Assembly (NCBI RefSeq): GCF_010726085.1
Contig: NZ_AP022560.1
Location: 434,001-498,000 of the forward strand
Direction of reading: 5' to 3'
DNA: 64,000 bases
Source of the DNA: Mycolicibacterium moriokaense
Lineage (GTDB): Bacteria; Actinomycetota; Actinomycetes; Mycobacteriales; Mycobacteriaceae
Shown: positions 31,419 through 43,649 of the stretch, in pieces
How the letters are laid out: each line of letters begins with the position of its first letter
How positions within the stretch are numbered: the first letter of the stretch is position 1
Notes under the pieces: generated by a model
Databases searched by the model: none
The model's input: the letters and a program-made list of their open reading frames with translations, nothing else
What the model was told of the DNA's origin: nothing
Made by a program: the position numbers and the translations under genes

Positions 31419-31447
31419 TTGGCACTCGCGAAGAAAACTGTTAGCTT
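31419..31447 (+). promoter_or_regulatory. dnaA promoter (sigma-A type)
   Basis: TTGGCA (31419-31424) and TAGCTT (31442-31447) are separated by 17 bp, close to the vegetative consensus. Start of transcription is expected near 31454, which leaves a leader of about 234 nt before the dnaA start codon. Confidence 0.6.
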
Positions 31448-31453
31448 CTGCCA

Positions 31454-31468
31454 ATGTCGTTTCGATAA
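31454..31468 (+). other. Putative leaderless micro-ORF in the dnaA leader
   Basis: ATG TCG TTT CGA TAA (Met-Ser-Phe-Arg) begins 6 nt after the dnaA -10, that is, at the predicted transcription start. Mycobacteria translate such 5'-terminal ATGs. Its last codons form part of an 18-bp dyad. Whether it is translated is unknown. Confidence 0.3.
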
Positions 31469-31475
31469 CGAAACG
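31458..31475. promoter_or_regulatory. 18-bp perfect dyad at the dnaA transcription start
   Basis: CGTTTCG-ATAA-CGAAACG lies about +5 to +22 relative to the predicted start. It could be an operator for an unidentified dimeric regulator, or a small RNA hairpin at the 5' end. It does not match a DnaA box or parS. Confidence 0.45.
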
Positions 31476-31611
31476 GCGACAGACAACGAAGCGGAGATGC
31501 CCACCAAGTCGCGAGCCCACAGACCGGCAGCACCCCCTGTGACGAGCCCCGGCCAGCGGAATCTCAGCCCGTAGACAACCGAACGACGACGACTGTCAGA
31601 TCTCCACAACC

Positions 31612-31632
31612 TGTGGATAACTATGTGGACAG
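31612..31632. promoter_or_regulatory. DnaA boxes upstream of dnaA
   Basis: TGTGGATAA (31612-31620) is the exact complement of the consensus box TTATCCACA, and TGTGGACAG (31624-31632) is one base off TGTGGACAA. They suggest that DnaA regulates its own gene or that this forms part of the origin. Confidence 0.65.
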
Positions 31633-31687
31633 TTCGTCATCGTCACTTTGGCCTTCCCTGAAATGGCCGGCAAGGGGGTACGCGTCA

Positions 31688-33202
31688 TTGACAGCTGACC
31701 CCGATCCACCTTTCGTAGCCATCTGGAACACGGTCGTAGCCGAACTCAACGGTGACATCGAAGCGGTCGGAGTGGCGAACGGTGACGCCGGCACGGTGCT
31801 CACGCCGCAGCAAAGGGCGTGGCTGAAGCTGGTCAAACCTCTGGTCATCACGGAGGGCTTTGCCCTGTTGTCCGTTCCCACCCCGTTCGTCCAGAACGAG
31901 ATCGAACGCCACCTGCGTGAGCCGATCATCAACGCGCTCAGCCGTCAGCTCGGTCAGCGCGTGGAACTCGGCGTTCGTATCGCCGCACCCGAAACCAACG
32001 AACCCGACGACGGGGGACTCAACGGATACGGCGCTGCCCCGACAGTCGCCGAGGCCGACGACATCGACGACGACATCGACGAGGACCAGGCCGCGCTCGC
32101 CAGCGCGGAGGAGAGTTGGCCCACCTACTTCTCCCGCCGCGCGCAGAGCGATGTCGCCGACGAGTCGACCGCAGTCAACCTGAATCGCAGGTACACCTTC
32201 GACACCTTCGTCATCGGTGCCTCCAACCGGTTCGCGCACGCCGCGTCGCTCGCGATCGCCGAGGCGCCTGCCCGGGCTTACAACCCGCTCTTCATCTGGG
32301 GTGAATCCGGCCTCGGTAAGACTCACCTGCTTCACGCGGCAGGCAACTACGCCCAGCGCCTCTTCCCCGGGATGCGGGTCAAGTACGTCTCCACCGAGGA
32401 ATTCACGAACGACTTCATCAACTCCCTGCGCGATGACCGCAAGGCGTCGTTCAAGCGCAGTTACCGCGACATCGACGTTCTGCTGGTCGATGACATCCAG
32501 TTCATCGAGGGCAAGGAAGGTATCCAGGAGGAGTTCTTCCATACCTTCAACACGCTGCACAACGCGAACAAGCAGATCGTCATCTCCTCGGACCGGCCAC
32601 CGAAACAGCTGGCGACACTCGAGGACCGGCTTCGCACTCGATTCGAGTGGGGTCTGATCACCGATGTTCAGCCGCCCGAGCTCGAGACCCGCATCGCTAT
32701 CCTGCGCAAGAAGGCGCAGATGGATCGCCTCGATGTGCCCGGTGACGTTCTCGAACTCATCGCGAGCAGCATCGAACGCAACATCCGCGAACTCGAGGGC
32801 GCACTGATTCGTGTGACCGCGTTCGCCTCGCTGAACAAGACGTCGATCGACAAGTCGCTCGCCGAGATCGTGCTGCGCGATCTCATCTCCGACGCGACCA
32901 CCATGCAGATCAGCACCGCGGCGATCATGGCGGCGACGGCCGAGTACTTCGAGACCACCGTCGAGGAACTGCGGGGCCCCGGTAAGACACGCGCCCTCGC
33001 ACAGTCCCGCCAAATCGCGATGTACCTGTGCCGCGAACTCACCGATCTGTCGTTGCCCAAGATCGGCCAGGCATTCGGTCGCGACCACACCACGGTCATG
33101 TATGCCGAGAAGAAGATCCGCGGCGAGATGGCTGAACGCCGCGAGGTCTTCGATCACGTCAAGGAACTCACGACGCGAATCCGGCAGCGCGCCAAGCGCT
33201 GA
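31688..33202 (+). CDS. dnaA: Chromosomal replication initiator DnaA
   Basis: A 504-residue initiator. Domain I begins [15 protein letters not shown], then an acidic variable domain II. The AAA+ domain III carries Walker [11 protein letters not shown] and Walker [13 protein letters not shown]. Domain IV holds the DNA-binding signature [13 protein letters not shown]. The start is the TTG of [10 protein letters not shown] because it aligns with known mycobacterial DnaA N-termini and has AAGGGGG upstream. An in-frame ATG at 31613 would overlap the DnaA boxes. DnaA-ATP opens oriC located just downstream. Confidence 0.95.
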   Translation: MTADPDPPFVAIWNTVVAELNGDIEAVGVANGDAGTVLTPQQRAWLKLVKPLVITEGFALLSVPTPFVQNEIERHLREPIINALSRQLGQRVELGVRIAAPETNEPDDGGLNGYGAAPTVAEADDIDDDIDEDQAALASAEESWPTYFSRRAQSDVADESTAVNLNRRYTFDTFVIGASNRFAHAASLAIAEAPARAYNPLFIWGESGLGKTHLLHAAGNYAQRLFPGMRVKYVSTEEFTNDFINSLRDDRKASFKRSYRDIDVLLVDDIQFIEGKEGIQEEFFHTFNTLHNANKQIVISSDRPPKQLATLEDRLRTRFEWGLITDVQPPELETRIAILRKKAQMDRLDVPGDVLELIASSIERNIRELEGALIRVTAFASLNKTSIDKSLAEIVLRDLISDATTMQISTAAIMAATAEYFETTVEELRGPGKTRALAQSRQIAMYLCRELTDLSLPKIGQAFGRDHTTVMYAEKKIRGEMAERREVFDHVKELTTRIRQRAKR

Positions 33203-33771
33203 GCTTCGTCCGTCCACGCCCCCAAACCCGTTCCGCGGCGCCGAAACAAGGCCAACCGCGCCCAGAAATCACGCTGCACGAAAAAATCTTCAAAAAACTT
33301 GCGTCCCGCCGGCATCAGTTGTCACACGTCGCCCTTGTGCACATTCATGTGGACAACTTGGGATCAACCGTCGAATGACTCGCCGCTTGTTTCACAACCG
33401 CCGGCATCTCCACAGCAGCCCGATGACTACCCCGACTCCATCCACAGGAACTACACAGGGCCGTACAGTCGGCATCCAGGGAAGACACCGATTCATCCAC
33501 AGTCTCCACAGGCCCTAATACTGTTGCTCGTATATCTCCCTAGAAACTTCTTCGAAGAAGCCCGCTGGGGAACACCCAAAAACGTGCTCGCCGAGCCCGC
33601 TCGACCACCCGAATGTCGGCGTGATCGATTAGCTTTCAACTTGGGGCCGAAAGCTCTACGGTGGTTCAGCGACAGCCGTTTACGGTCGTCACGACGCATC
33701 GGTCGAAGACGTGTTGAGACACCAGGAAACCGCTGCTTAGCGCTTATTGTGAGTTTGATCGAAGGGACTGT
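33203..33771. other. oriC: Origin of replication oriC (dnaA-dnaN intergenic, 569 bp)
   Basis: This gene-free stretch holds many DnaA-box-like nonamers: TTGTCACAC (33319), TGTGGACAA (33348-33356, exact complement of the consensus TTGTCCACA), ATCTCCACA (33406), CATCCACAG (about 33439), TCATCCACA (33493) and GTCTCCACA (33502). AT-rich tracts occur near 33279-33302 (AAAAAATCTTCAAAAAACTT) and 33513-33560, candidates for duplex unwinding. The last 200 bp should contain the dnaN promoter; TATTGT (33745-33750) is one candidate -10. Confidence 0.92.
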
Positions 33772-34971
33772 ATGGACGTGGCGACCACAACCGTTGGTGT
33801 CACCGATTTGAAGTTCCGTCTGGTGCGCGAAGACTTCGCCGATGCCGTGGCCTGGGTGGCGCGCAACCTGCCGAACCGGCCGACCGTTCCGGTCCTGGCG
33901 GGTGTGCTTCTCACCGGCTCCGAGGACGGGTTGACCATCTCCGGGTTCGACTACGAAGTGTCGGCCGAGGTGCAGGTGGCAGCCGAAATAGCTTCTCCTG
34001 GAAGCGTTTTGGTATCCGGACGACTGCTCTCGGATATCACCAGAGCGTTGCCGGCCAAGCCGATCGACGTCAGCGTGGAGGGCACCCGGGTGTCGTTGAC
34101 CTGCGGTAGCGCCAGGTTCTCGTTGCCGACCATGGCGGTTGAGGATTACCCGACGTTGCCTGCCCTACCTGACGAGACAGGTGTCGTTTCGGCTGAACTG
34201 TTCGCCGAAGCCATCGGCCAGGTGGCGGTGGCGGCCGGCCGCGACGACACACTGCCGATGCTGACCGGTATCCGCGTCGAGATTTCCGGTGAGAACGTGA
34301 TTTTGGCGGCGACCGATCGGTTCCGGCTTGCGGTTCGGGAGTTGACATGGTCGACCGCATCGGCGGACACGGAGGCCGCGGTGTTGGTTCCCGCCAAGAC
34401 GCTGGCCGAAGCCGCCAAGGCCGGCATCGACGGATCCGAGGTCCACCTGGCGTTGGGCTCTGGTGCCGATGTCGGAAAGGAAGGGTTGCTCGGTATCCGC
34501 AGCAACGGGAAGCGCAGCACCACCCGACTGCTTGACGCGGAGTTCCCGAAGTTCCGTCAGCTCTTGCCGACGGAACACACGGCGATCGCGACCATAGGCG
34601 TGGCCGAGCTCACCGAGGCGATCAAACGCGTCGCGCTGGTCGCCGACCGTGGCGCGCAGGTTCGCATGGAATTCGCCGACGACGTCCTGCGGCTGTCTGC
34701 GGGTGCGGATGACGTCGGGCGCGCGGAAGAAGATCTGCCGGTCACCTTCGCAGGTGAGCCGCTGACCATCGCATTCAACCCGACGTATCTCACGGACGGG
34801 TTGGGGTCGCTGCACTCCGAGCGCGTGACATTCGGGTTCACGACACCCAGTCGGCCAGCGGTGTTGCGGCCGGCGACCGACGGTGATGGGAATGTCGGCG
34901 CGACGGGACCCTTCCCGGCGGCGCAGAGCGATTACGTCTATCTGTTGATGCCGGTGCGGCTTCCTGGCTGA
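33772..34971 (+). CDS. dnaN: DNA polymerase III beta sliding clamp
   Basis: A 399-residue clamp of three similar domains that tethers the polymerase to DNA. The recognisable elements include [23 protein letters not shown] at the N-terminus and [12 protein letters not shown] at the C-terminus. GAAGGGACTGT precedes the ATG. It also binds repair and mismatch enzymes. A griselimycin-sensitive target in mycobacteria. Confidence 0.97.
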   Translation: MDVATTTVGVTDLKFRLVREDFADAVAWVARNLPNRPTVPVLAGVLLTGSEDGLTISGFDYEVSAEVQVAAEIASPGSVLVSGRLLSDITRALPAKPIDVSVEGTRVSLTCGSARFSLPTMAVEDYPTLPALPDETGVVSAELFAEAIGQVAVAAGRDDTLPMLTGIRVEISGENVILAATDRFRLAVRELTWSTASADTEAAVLVPAKTLAEAAKAGIDGSEVHLALGSGADVGKEGLLGIRSNGKRSTTRLLDAEFPKFRQLLPTEHTAIATIGVAELTEAIKRVALVADRGAQVRMEFADDVLRLSAGADDVGRAEEDLPVTFAGEPLTIAFNPTYLTDGLGSLHSERVTFGFTTPSRPAVLRPATDGDGNVGATGPFPAAQSDYVYLLMPVRLPG

Positions 34972-35000
34972 CCGGCCTGAACGCCACGACGGGGGCGCAC

Positions 35001-35894
35001 ATGCAATTGGGTCTGGTCGGTCTGGGCAAGATGGGTTTCAACATGCGCCAGCGCTTGCGCGAGGGCGGGCACGAAGTCATCGGCTACGACCCGAGACCGG
35101 AAGTTTCCGACGTCCCGACGCTGGCGGCGCTCGCCGAGGCACTCGACGCTCCCCGTGCGGTGTGGGTGATGGTGCCGTCGGGCCACATCACCGATGAGAC
35201 CATCACCTCACTGGCGGAGGTGCTCAGCCCCGGTGACCTGGTGATCGACGGCGGCAACTCCCGCTACACCGAGGACGCTCCGCACGCAAAACTCTTGGGA
35301 GACAAGGGTATTGCCTTTATTGACGCCGGCGTGTCGGGCGGTATCTGGGGGCTGACCGAAGGCTACGGCCTGATGGTGGGTGGCAGCAAAGAAGACGTCG
35401 ACCGGGTCATGCCGATCTTCGACACATTGCGTCCCCCCGGCGAGTTGGCGGACGGATTCGTCCACGCCGGACCCGTCGGCGCCGGCCATTACGCGAAGAT
35501 GGTCCACAACGGCATCGAGTACGGCCTGATGATGGCCTATGCGGAGGGGTATGAACTGCTGGCGGCCGAGGATCTGATCGAGGACACCCAGGCCGTCATC
35601 CAGGCGTGGACCAACGGGACCGTGGTGAGGTCCTGGCTGCAGCAGCTGCTGGCCAAGGCGCTCAAGGAAGACCCGGAATTCCACGACATCACCGGCTATA
35701 CCGAAGACTCCGGCGAGGGCCGCTGGACCGTGGAGGAGGCGATCAACCACCGTGTTCCCATGCCGGTGATCGCGGCGTCGCTGTTCGCGAGATTTGCGTC
35801 GCGCCAAGAGGACTCGCCCACGATGAAGGCGGTGTCGGCGTTGCGGAACCAGTTCGGCGGCCACGCCGTGACAAGGATAAGCGAGTCCGGATAG
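35001..35894 (+). CDS. gnd: 6-phosphogluconate dehydrogenase, short NAD-type (decarboxylating)
   Basis: A 297-residue enzyme that converts 6-phosphogluconate to ribulose 5-phosphate with CO2 release. It is the short form (about 300 rather than 470 residues). The Rossmann motif is GLVGLGKMGFNM, and beta-2 ends in GYDP, where Asp favours NAD over NADP. The substrate signatures are DGGNSRYTED and KMVHNGIEYGLM. It lies 29 bp after dnaN and directly before recF, an insertion also found in M. smegmatis but not in M. tuberculosis. Confidence 0.93.
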   Translation: MQLGLVGLGKMGFNMRQRLREGGHEVIGYDPRPEVSDVPTLAALAEALDAPRAVWVMVPSGHITDETITSLAEVLSPGDLVIDGGNSRYTEDAPHAKLLGDKGIAFIDAGVSGGIWGLTEGYGLMVGGSKEDVDRVMPIFDTLRPPGELADGFVHAGPVGAGHYAKMVHNGIEYGLMMAYAEGYELLAAEDLIEDTQAVIQAWTNGTVVRSWLQQLLAKALKEDPEFHDITGYTEDSGEGRWTVEEAINHRVPMPVIAASLFARFASRQEDSPTMKAVSALRNQFGGHAVTRISESG

Positions 35895-37082
35895 TTGTAC
35901 ATCAGGAACCTTGCACTGACCGACTTCCGGTCCTGGGCACGGGTCGAGATCGACCTGGCACCGGGCCGCACCGTATTCGTCGCCCCGAACGGCTTCGGTA
36001 AGACGAATATCGTTGAGGCGCTGTGGTATTCGTCAACGCTGGGTTCACACCGAGTCGGGACGGACGCACCGCTCATCCGGGCCGGCGCCCAGCGCGCGGT
36101 CGTCTCGACCATCGTGGTGAACGATGGGCGGGAACTCGCGGTCGACCTGGAGATCAATGCTGGGCGTGCCAACAAGGCCAGGTTGAACCGCTCCCCCGTC
36201 CGCAGTGCGCGCGAAATCCTAGGCGCGCTGCGGGCGGTGCTGTTCGCACCGGAGGACCTCGCCCTGGTACGGGGCGATCCCAGCGAACGGCGCAGATACC
36301 TCGACGAACTGGCGACCACCAGACGGCCGCAGGTGGCGGCCATCCGGGCCGACTACGAGAAGGTGCTGAAACAGCGCACCGCATTGTTGAAGAGCGCCGC
36401 CGGCGCGAGATACCGCGGTGATCGCAGCATGCTCGACACCCTCGATGTGTGGGACGGTCATCTCGCCGCGCACGGTTCGCGGCTGATCGCGGCGCGGGTC
36501 GGCCTGGTCAACCAGTTGGCACCGGAGGTGGAGAAGGCTTATCAACTGCTGGCGCCTGCCTCGCGTCCGGCCGCTATCCGGTACCGCAGCGGTGTCGAGC
36601 TGGTCGAAAGCGAGGCCGCCGCAGGAACCGGGAACGCAGAGCTGTTCGAGGCGGCGTTGTTGGATGCTCTCGCGCGCCGCCGGGACGCCGAACTCGAACG
36701 CGGCGTCTGCCTGGTGGGCCCGCACCGGGACGATCTGGAGTTGCGGCTCGGCGATCAGGTCGCGAAAGGCTTTGCAAGCCATGGTGAATCGTGGTCGATG
36801 GCGTTGGCGCTGCGGTTGGCAGCCTACGAACTCCTGCGCGCCGAGGGCGGCGACCCCGTGCTCCTGCTCGACGACGTGTTCGCCGAACTCGACAGCGCCC
36901 GCAGGCAGGCGCTGGCCAATGTCGCAGCATCGGCCGAACAGGTGCTGGTCACCGCCGCGGTGCACGAGGACATCCCGCAGGATTGGGACGCGGACAAGAT
37001 CGAGATCACCATGACTGACGACGACACGGGCCGGATTTCCCAGGTACAAGCGAGAACTCGAGCGAACGAGGATCGGCAATGA
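35895..37082 (+). CDS. recF: DNA repair and replication protein RecF
   Basis: A 395-residue SMC-like ATPase acting at single-strand gaps and stalled forks. Walker A is PNGFGKTN (residues 34-41), the signature is in [16 protein letters not shown], and Walker B is [12 protein letters not shown]. The gene starts with TTG directly after the gnd stop (TAG|TTG), as supported by the alignment [14 protein letters not shown]. The stop overlaps the next gene (ATGA). Confidence 0.95.
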   Translation: MYIRNLALTDFRSWARVEIDLAPGRTVFVAPNGFGKTNIVEALWYSSTLGSHRVGTDAPLIRAGAQRAVVSTIVVNDGRELAVDLEINAGRANKARLNRSPVRSAREILGALRAVLFAPEDLALVRGDPSERRRYLDELATTRRPQVAAIRADYEKVLKQRTALLKSAAGARYRGDRSMLDTLDVWDGHLAAHGSRLIAARVGLVNQLAPEVEKAYQLLAPASRPAAIRYRSGVELVESEAAAGTGNAELFEAALLDALARRRDAELERGVCLVGPHRDDLELRLGDQVAKGFASHGESWSMALALRLAAYELLRAEGGDPVLLLDDVFAELDSARRQALANVAASAEQVLVTAAVHEDIPQDWDADKIEITMTDDDTGRISQVQARTRANEDRQ

Positions 37083-37627
37083 GTACCGATGACATGGAAC
37101 CCCCGGCACACCTGGCGCATCTAAAGGGTATGGATCTGGTGCGGCGCACCCTGGAAGAGGCGCGCGGCGCGGCCCGCAGTCAAGGGAAGGACGTGGGCCG
37201 CGGACGCAGCTCCCGGCCACGTAAAGTCGCCGGCACCAGTCGGCGCCGCTGGTCGGGGCCCGGCCCCGACTCGCGGGACCCGCAGCTGCTCGCTTCGGTC
37301 GCCCGGGACCTCGCCCGCAGCCGCGGTTGGTCCGACCGGGTGGCAGAGGGGTCGGTATTCGGACGGTGGAACGCGGTGGTCGGCGAACAGATCGCAGCCC
37401 ACGCGACCCCGACCGGATTGCAGGACGGGGTGCTCACGGTTTCGGCGGAGTCGACGGCCTGGGCCACCCAGTTGCGGATGGTGCAGGCGCAACTTTTGGC
37501 CAAGATCGCCGCAGCCGTCGGCGACGGGGTGGTGAAGTCCCTGAAAATCGTCGGACCGGTCGCCCCGTCGTGGCGCAAAGGCCGGTATCACATCGCCGGC
37601 CGGGGCCCCCGCGACACGTATGGTTGA
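37079..37627 (+). CDS. dciA: DciA-type replicative helicase loader (DUF721, Rv0004-like)
   Basis: The 182-residue protein has a basic Ser/Arg-rich N-terminal part and a C-terminal DUF721 domain ([38 protein letters not shown]). In M. tuberculosis the equivalent protein is essential and interacts with the DnaB helicase; DciA replaces DnaC in most bacteria. Its place between recF and gyrB fits this. The start overlaps the recF stop. Confidence 0.88.
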   Translation: MSTDDMEPPAHLAHLKGMDLVRRTLEEARGAARSQGKDVGRGRSSRPRKVAGTSRRRWSGPGPDSRDPQLLASVARDLARSRGWSDRVAEGSVFGRWNAVVGEQIAAHATPTGLQDGVLTVSAESTAWATQLRMVQAQLLAKIAAAVGDGVVKSLKIVGPVAPSWRKGRYHIAGRGPRDTYG

Positions 37628-37780
37628 CGGCCGGTTTCCGCTGTTGGCTGAGAGCCGCGAGAACGCCGCGGGGGGCTTTCTCAAGCGTCTTGACGCACCT
37701 TCGATCGAAAAATTCCATTTACGGCGCAAATAGGTGAGTAGAAACGCTGCCTCAGAGTCGGTGCTGACGGTACCTAACGG

Positions 37781-37786
37781 TAGACT
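37781..37786 (+). promoter_or_regulatory. -10 element of a candidate gyrB promoter
   Basis: TAGACT fits TANNNT. I see no good -35 at the right distance. It is followed 6 nt later by an ATG, which starts a five-codon frame, not gyrB. Confidence 0.4.
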
Positions 37787-37792
37787 GTTTTC

Positions 37793-37810
37793 ATGACTTG
37801 CCGGCGGTGA
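37793..37810 (+). other. Putative leaderless micro-ORF in the gyrB leader
   Basis: ATG ACT TGC CGG CGG TGA (Met-Thr-Cys-Arg-Arg) begins at the predicted start of transcription and ends 49 nt before the gyrB GTG. This repeats the arrangement seen upstream of dnaA. Translation is unproven. Confidence 0.3.
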
Positions 37811-37847
37811 CAGATAACCGCCTGAGCCCCACCCCCAAAGAGAGTAG

Positions 37848-39887
<2,040 letters not shown>

Positions 39888-39919
39888 TTCGCATAGTGAC
39901 GATTTAAGGCTGAAAACAC

Positions 39920-42427
39920 ATGACTGATACCACGTTGCCCCCGGGCGGCGGCGACGCCGATCGCATCGAGCCTGTCGATATTCAGCAGGAGATGCAGCGC
40001 AGCTACATCGATTACGCGATGAGCGTCATCGTCGGCCGCGCGCTGCCGGAGGTGCGCGACGGCCTCAAGCCGGTGCACCGCCGCGTGCTGTACGCCATGT
40101 ACGACTCGGGCTTCCGGCCCGACCGCGGGCACGCGAAGTCGGCGCGCTCGGTCGCCGAGACCATGGGCAACTACCACCCGCACGGCGACTCGTCGATCTA
40201 CGACACCCTGGTCCGGATGGCCCAGCCGTGGTCGCTGCGCTACCCGTTGGTCGACGGTCAGGGCAACTTCGGTTCGCCCGGCAACGATCCGCCAGCGGCC
40301 ATGCGGTACACGGAGGCCCGCCTCACTCCGCTGGCGATGGAGATGCTGCGTGAAATCGACGAGGAGACAGTCGATTTCATCCCCAACTACGACGGGCGTG
40401 TGCAGGAGCCGACGGTTCTGCCGAGCCGGTTCCCCAACCTGCTCGCCAACGGCTCGGGTGGCATCGCCGTCGGCATGGCCACCAACATGCCGCCGCACAA
40501 TCTTCGCGAGCTTGGCGAGGCCGTCTTCTGGTGCCTGGAGAACCACGACGCCGATGAAGAGGCGACGCTGGCCGCGGTCTGCGAACGGGTCAAGGGCCCG
40601 GACTTCCCGACCGCCGGCCTGATCGTCGGCTCGCAGGGCATCACCGACACCTACACCACCGGGCGCGGGTCGATCCGGATGCGCGGCGTCTGCGAGATCG
40701 AAGAGGACAGCCGCGGCCGCACCGGCATCGTGATCACCGAGTTGCCGTATCAGGTCAACCACGACAACTTCATCACCTCGATCGCCGAGCAGGTCCGCGA
40801 CGGCAAGCTGGCCGGCATCTCGAACATCGAGGACCAGTCCAGTGACCGGGTCGGGTTGCGCATCGTCGTCGAGCTCAAGCGCGACGCCGTCGCCAAGGTG
40901 GTGCTGAACAACCTCTACAAGCACACCCAGCTGCAGACCAGCTTCGGCGCCAACATGCTGGCCATCGTCGACGGCGTGCCGCGCACACTGCGGCTCGACC
41001 AGCTGATCCGCCACTACGTCAACCACCAGTTGGACGTCATCGTCCGGCGGACCACCTACCGGTTGCGCAAGGCCAACGAACGGGCCCACATCCTGCGCGG
41101 TCTGGTCAAGGCGCTCGACGCCCTCGACGAGGTGATCGCCCTGATCCGGGCGTCGGAGACCGTCGACGTCGCCCGGGCCGGCCTGATCGAGTTGCTCGAC
41201 ATCGACGAGATCCAGGCCCAGGCCATCCTCGACATGCAGCTGCGCCGGCTGGCCGCCCTGGAACGTCAGAAGATCATCGACGACCTCGCCAAGATCGAGG
41301 CCGAGATCGCCGACCTCGAGGACATCCTGGCCAAGCCGGAGCGCCAGCGCGCCATCGTGCGTGACGAGCTCAAGGAGATCGTCGACAAGTACGGCGACGA
41401 CCGCCGGACCCGGATCGTCGCCGCGGACGGCGACGTCTCCGATGAGGACCTGATCGCGCGCGAAGAGGTCGTCGTCACGATCACCGAGACCGGGTACGCC
41501 AAGCGGACCAAGTCCGATCTCTACCGCAGCCAGAAGCGTGGCGGTAAGGGTGTGCAGGGCGCGGGCCTGAAGCAGGACGACATCGTCAACCACTTCTTCG
41601 TCTGCTCCACCCATGACTGGATCCTGTTCTTCACCTCGCAGGGCCGGGTCTATCGGGCCAAGGCGTACGACCTGCCCGAGGCGTCGCGGACGGCGCGCGG
41701 CCAGCACGTCGCCAACCTGCTGGCCTTCCAGCCGGAGGAGCGCATCGCACAGGTCATCCAGCTGAAGAGCTATGAGGATGCGCCGTATCTGGTGCTGGCC
41801 ACCCGCAACGGTCTGGTCAAGAAGTCGAAGCTCACCGACTTCGACTCGAACCGCTCCGGCGGCATCGTCGCGGTGAATCTGCGTGACGGTGACGAGTTGG
41901 TCGGTGCGGTGCTCTGCTCGGCGGAGGACGACCTGCTGCTGGTGTCCGCCAAGGGCCAGTCGATCCGCTTCTCAGCAACCGATGAGGCGCTGCGTCCGAT
42001 GGGCCGCGCCACCTCCGGTGTGCAGGGCATGCGGTTCAACGCGGACGACCGGTTGTTGTCGCTGAACGTGGTGCGCCCGGACACGTATCTGCTGGTCGCG
42101 ACGGCCGGCGGCTACGCCAAGCGGACCGCGATCGACGAGTACCCGGTTCAGGGCCGCGGCGGCAAAGGGGTGTTGACGGTTCAGTTCGACAAGCGGCGTG
42201 GCAGTCTTGTCGGAGCGTTGATCGTCGATGACGACACGGAGCTGTACGCCATCACCTCAGGTGGAGGTGTCATCCGGACCGCGGCTCGCCAGGTGCGCAA
42301 GGCCGGGCGGCAGACCAAGGGTGTTCGGTTGATGAACCTGGGAGAGGGCGACACACTGGTTGCCATCGCGCGCAACGCCGAGGAAGGCGACAGCACCGAC
42401 GAGGTCAACACCGACGTCGGCGAGTAG
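39920..42427 (+). CDS. gyrA: DNA gyrase subunit A
   Basis: An 835-residue DNA-breakage subunit. The catalytic Tyr lies in [11 protein letters not shown]. The quinolone region reads [15 protein letters not shown], with Ser91 where M. tuberculosis has Ala90 (one-residue offset) and Asp95 retained. No intein is present, unlike in M. leprae. The C-terminal pinwheel carries the GyrA-box QKRGGKG near residue 537. GyrA box and beta-pinwheel repeats are complete. Confidence 0.97.
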   Translation: MTDTTLPPGGGDADRIEPVDIQQEMQRSYIDYAMSVIVGRALPEVRDGLKPVHRRVLYAMYDSGFRPDRGHAKSARSVAETMGNYHPHGDSSIYDTLVRMAQPWSLRYPLVDGQGNFGSPGNDPPAAMRYTEARLTPLAMEMLREIDEETVDFIPNYDGRVQEPTVLPSRFPNLLANGSGGIAVGMATNMPPHNLRELGEAVFWCLENHDADEEATLAAVCERVKGPDFPTAGLIVGSQGITDTYTTGRGSIRMRGVCEIEEDSRGRTGIVITELPYQVNHDNFITSIAEQVRDGKLAGISNIEDQSSDRVGLRIVVELKRDAVAKVVLNNLYKHTQLQTSFGANMLAIVDGVPRTLRLDQLIRHYVNHQLDVIVRRTTYRLRKANERAHILRGLVKALDALDEVIALIRASETVDVARAGLIELLDIDEIQAQAILDMQLRRLAALERQKIIDDLAKIEAEIADLEDILAKPERQRAIVRDELKEIVDKYGDDRRTRIVAADGDVSDEDLIAREEVVVTITETGYAKRTKSDLYRSQKRGGKGVQGAGLKQDDIVNHFFVCSTHDWILFFTSQGRVYRAKAYDLPEASRTARGQHVANLLAFQPEERIAQVIQLKSYEDAPYLVLATRNGLVKKSKLTDFDSNRSGGIVAVNLRDGDELVGAVLCSAEDDLLLVSAKGQSIRFSATDEALRPMGRATSGVQGMRFNADDRLLSLNVVRPDTYLLVATAGGYAKRTAIDEYPVQGRGGKGVLTVQFDKRRGSLVGALIVDDDTELYAITSGGGVIRTAARQVRKAGRQTKGVRLMNLGEGDTLVAIARNAEEGDSTDEVNTDVGE

Positions 42428-42469
42428 CCCCGTCAAGTGTGACCAGTAGTGACCAGTTAGGAGCCGTAG

Positions 42470-43483
42470 GTGAGCTCACCGAACGAGCCCGGGTATCCGC
42501 GCGCGGCCGAGGGAGGCGCCAACGGCTCCGGTTCGGGTCCCGCTCCAGAGGGCGGCTCCCCGAGCGGTGCTGCCCCGGCGCGCGGTCCGCAGCCCAGCGG
42601 ACCGGGCCCCGAGCGCATCGCTGACCCCGCCGACGTCCCGCCGTGGCAGCGGGGCCGCGCGCCGAAGCCCGCGAATCGGGGACCGGAAGGTCCCGCCCGG
42701 CCGGAGACGCCGCGGCGCGGGAACGGCGGTCCGACGGCCCACTCCCCCGGGATGGACGCTCGGCTCAACCGGTTCTTGAGTGGCGGCACGGCGCAGGAGC
42801 AGGACGCCGCCGGGAGGGCGGATCCGCCCGAATCGCCGCGGCCGGAAGGGCCCGCGAGGCCGGAGGGTCCACGAGGCGACCAGCCCCCGCGGCCTGAACC
42901 GCCCGCGCGTGCGGAGCAGCCCGCTCGGCCTGAACCACCCACACGCGCCGAGCCGCGTCCGGAGACACCAGCGCGGCCCGAGTACGCCAGCGAGATCCCC
43001 GACCTGTCCGGTCCGCCGCGCACGCCGGCGCGCAAGCCGACGGAACGCTCGGGACAGGAGCCGGCGGGCCGTCCCGGCGGGCCAGGGGGCCGGCTGCAGG
43101 TGGGCACCCGTCACCAAGGGCCTGTTCGCGCCAGCATGCAGATCCGACGGGTGGACCCGTGGAGCGTGCTGAAGGTCTCGGCGGTGTTGTCCGTCGCGTT
43201 GTTCTTCGTCTGGATGATCGCCGTCGCATTCCTGTACCTGGTGCTCGGTGGTATGGGCGTCTGGAGCAAGCTCAACAGCAACGTCGGCGACCTGCTGACC
43301 AGCGCCAGCGGTACGTCCGGTGGTGAGCTGGTGTCCAGCGGAACGATATTCGGCGGCGCGGCGCTGATCGGCTTGGTCAACATCGTGCTGCTGACGGCGA
43401 TGGCGACCGTCGGCGCGTTCATCTACAACCTCACGACCGACATCGTCGGCGGCGTCGAGGTCACACTGGCCGACCGCGACTGA
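42470..43483 (+). CDS. DUF3566 membrane protein (Rv0007-like)
   Basis: A 337-residue protein: a long, disordered Pro/Arg/Glu/Gly-rich N-terminal part (about 1-215) and a C-terminal DUF3566 domain with two membrane helices ([40 protein letters not shown]). It is placed after gyrA in most actinobacteria. TTAGGAG lies 6 nt before the GTG start. Function is unknown; the low-complexity segment repeats [15 protein letters not shown] motifs. Confidence 0.85.
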   Translation: MSSPNEPGYPRAAEGGANGSGSGPAPEGGSPSGAAPARGPQPSGPGPERIADPADVPPWQRGRAPKPANRGPEGPARPETPRRGNGGPTAHSPGMDARLNRFLSGGTAQEQDAAGRADPPESPRPEGPARPEGPRGDQPPRPEPPARAEQPARPEPPTRAEPRPETPARPEYASEIPDLSGPPRTPARKPTERSGQEPAGRPGGPGGRLQVGTRHQGPVRASMQIRRVDPWSVLKVSAVLSVALFFVWMIAVAFLYLVLGGMGVWSKLNSNVGDLLTSASGTSGGELVSSGTIFGGAALIGLVNIVLLTAMATVGAFIYNLTTDIVGGVEVTLADRD

Positions 43484-43486
43484 TTC

Positions 43487-43539
43487 ACTCTGCGCTCACG
43501 GCTGCGAAAGTCGCGGGCTTGACGCCGTGAGCGCAGAGT
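43487..43539. repeat. Palindromic element, type B
   Basis: ACTCTGCGCTCACGGC (43487-43502) and GCCGTGAGCGCAGAGT (43524-43539) are perfect 16-bp inverted arms around a 21-nt loop, 3 bp after the DUF3566 stop codon. It may terminate the gyrase-operon transcript. It has no U tract. Confidence 0.7.
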
Positions 43540-43649
43540 CAACGGTCCGACGCGGTGACGGTGCTCACCCCAGGCTCACCCGCACATCCGCGGTTTGGGC
43601 GGGAGCTTACGATTGCGGTAGTCTCGTCGCTCGGCCGTACCGGCAGAAC

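Larger units (their letters stand above)
31116..31687. promoter_or_regulatory. rpmH-dnaA intergenic control region (572 bp)
   Basis: The region holds the divergent promoters of rpmH and dnaA and no annotated gene. Seen in it: a good dnaA promoter (31419-31447), a tiny leaderless reading frame and an 18-bp dyad right after it, two DnaA boxes near 31612-31632, and a purine-rich AAGGGGG (31671-31677) ahead of the dnaA TTG. I cannot place the rpmH promoter with confidence. Confidence 0.8.

Noticed and set aside
31613..31687. An earlier ATG start for dnaA at 31613
   Set aside because: It would translate the DnaA boxes and add residues absent from mycobacterial DnaA; the TTG at 31688 has a better ribosome binding site.
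36219..37220. A 333-codon antisense frame across recF and the DciA-type gene
   Set aside because: Antisense shadow; both sense genes are clear and overlap by ATGA.
40190..40260. Possible GyrA intein
   Set aside because: The protein reads without interruption through the quinolone region and the catalytic tyrosine, and the length is normal.
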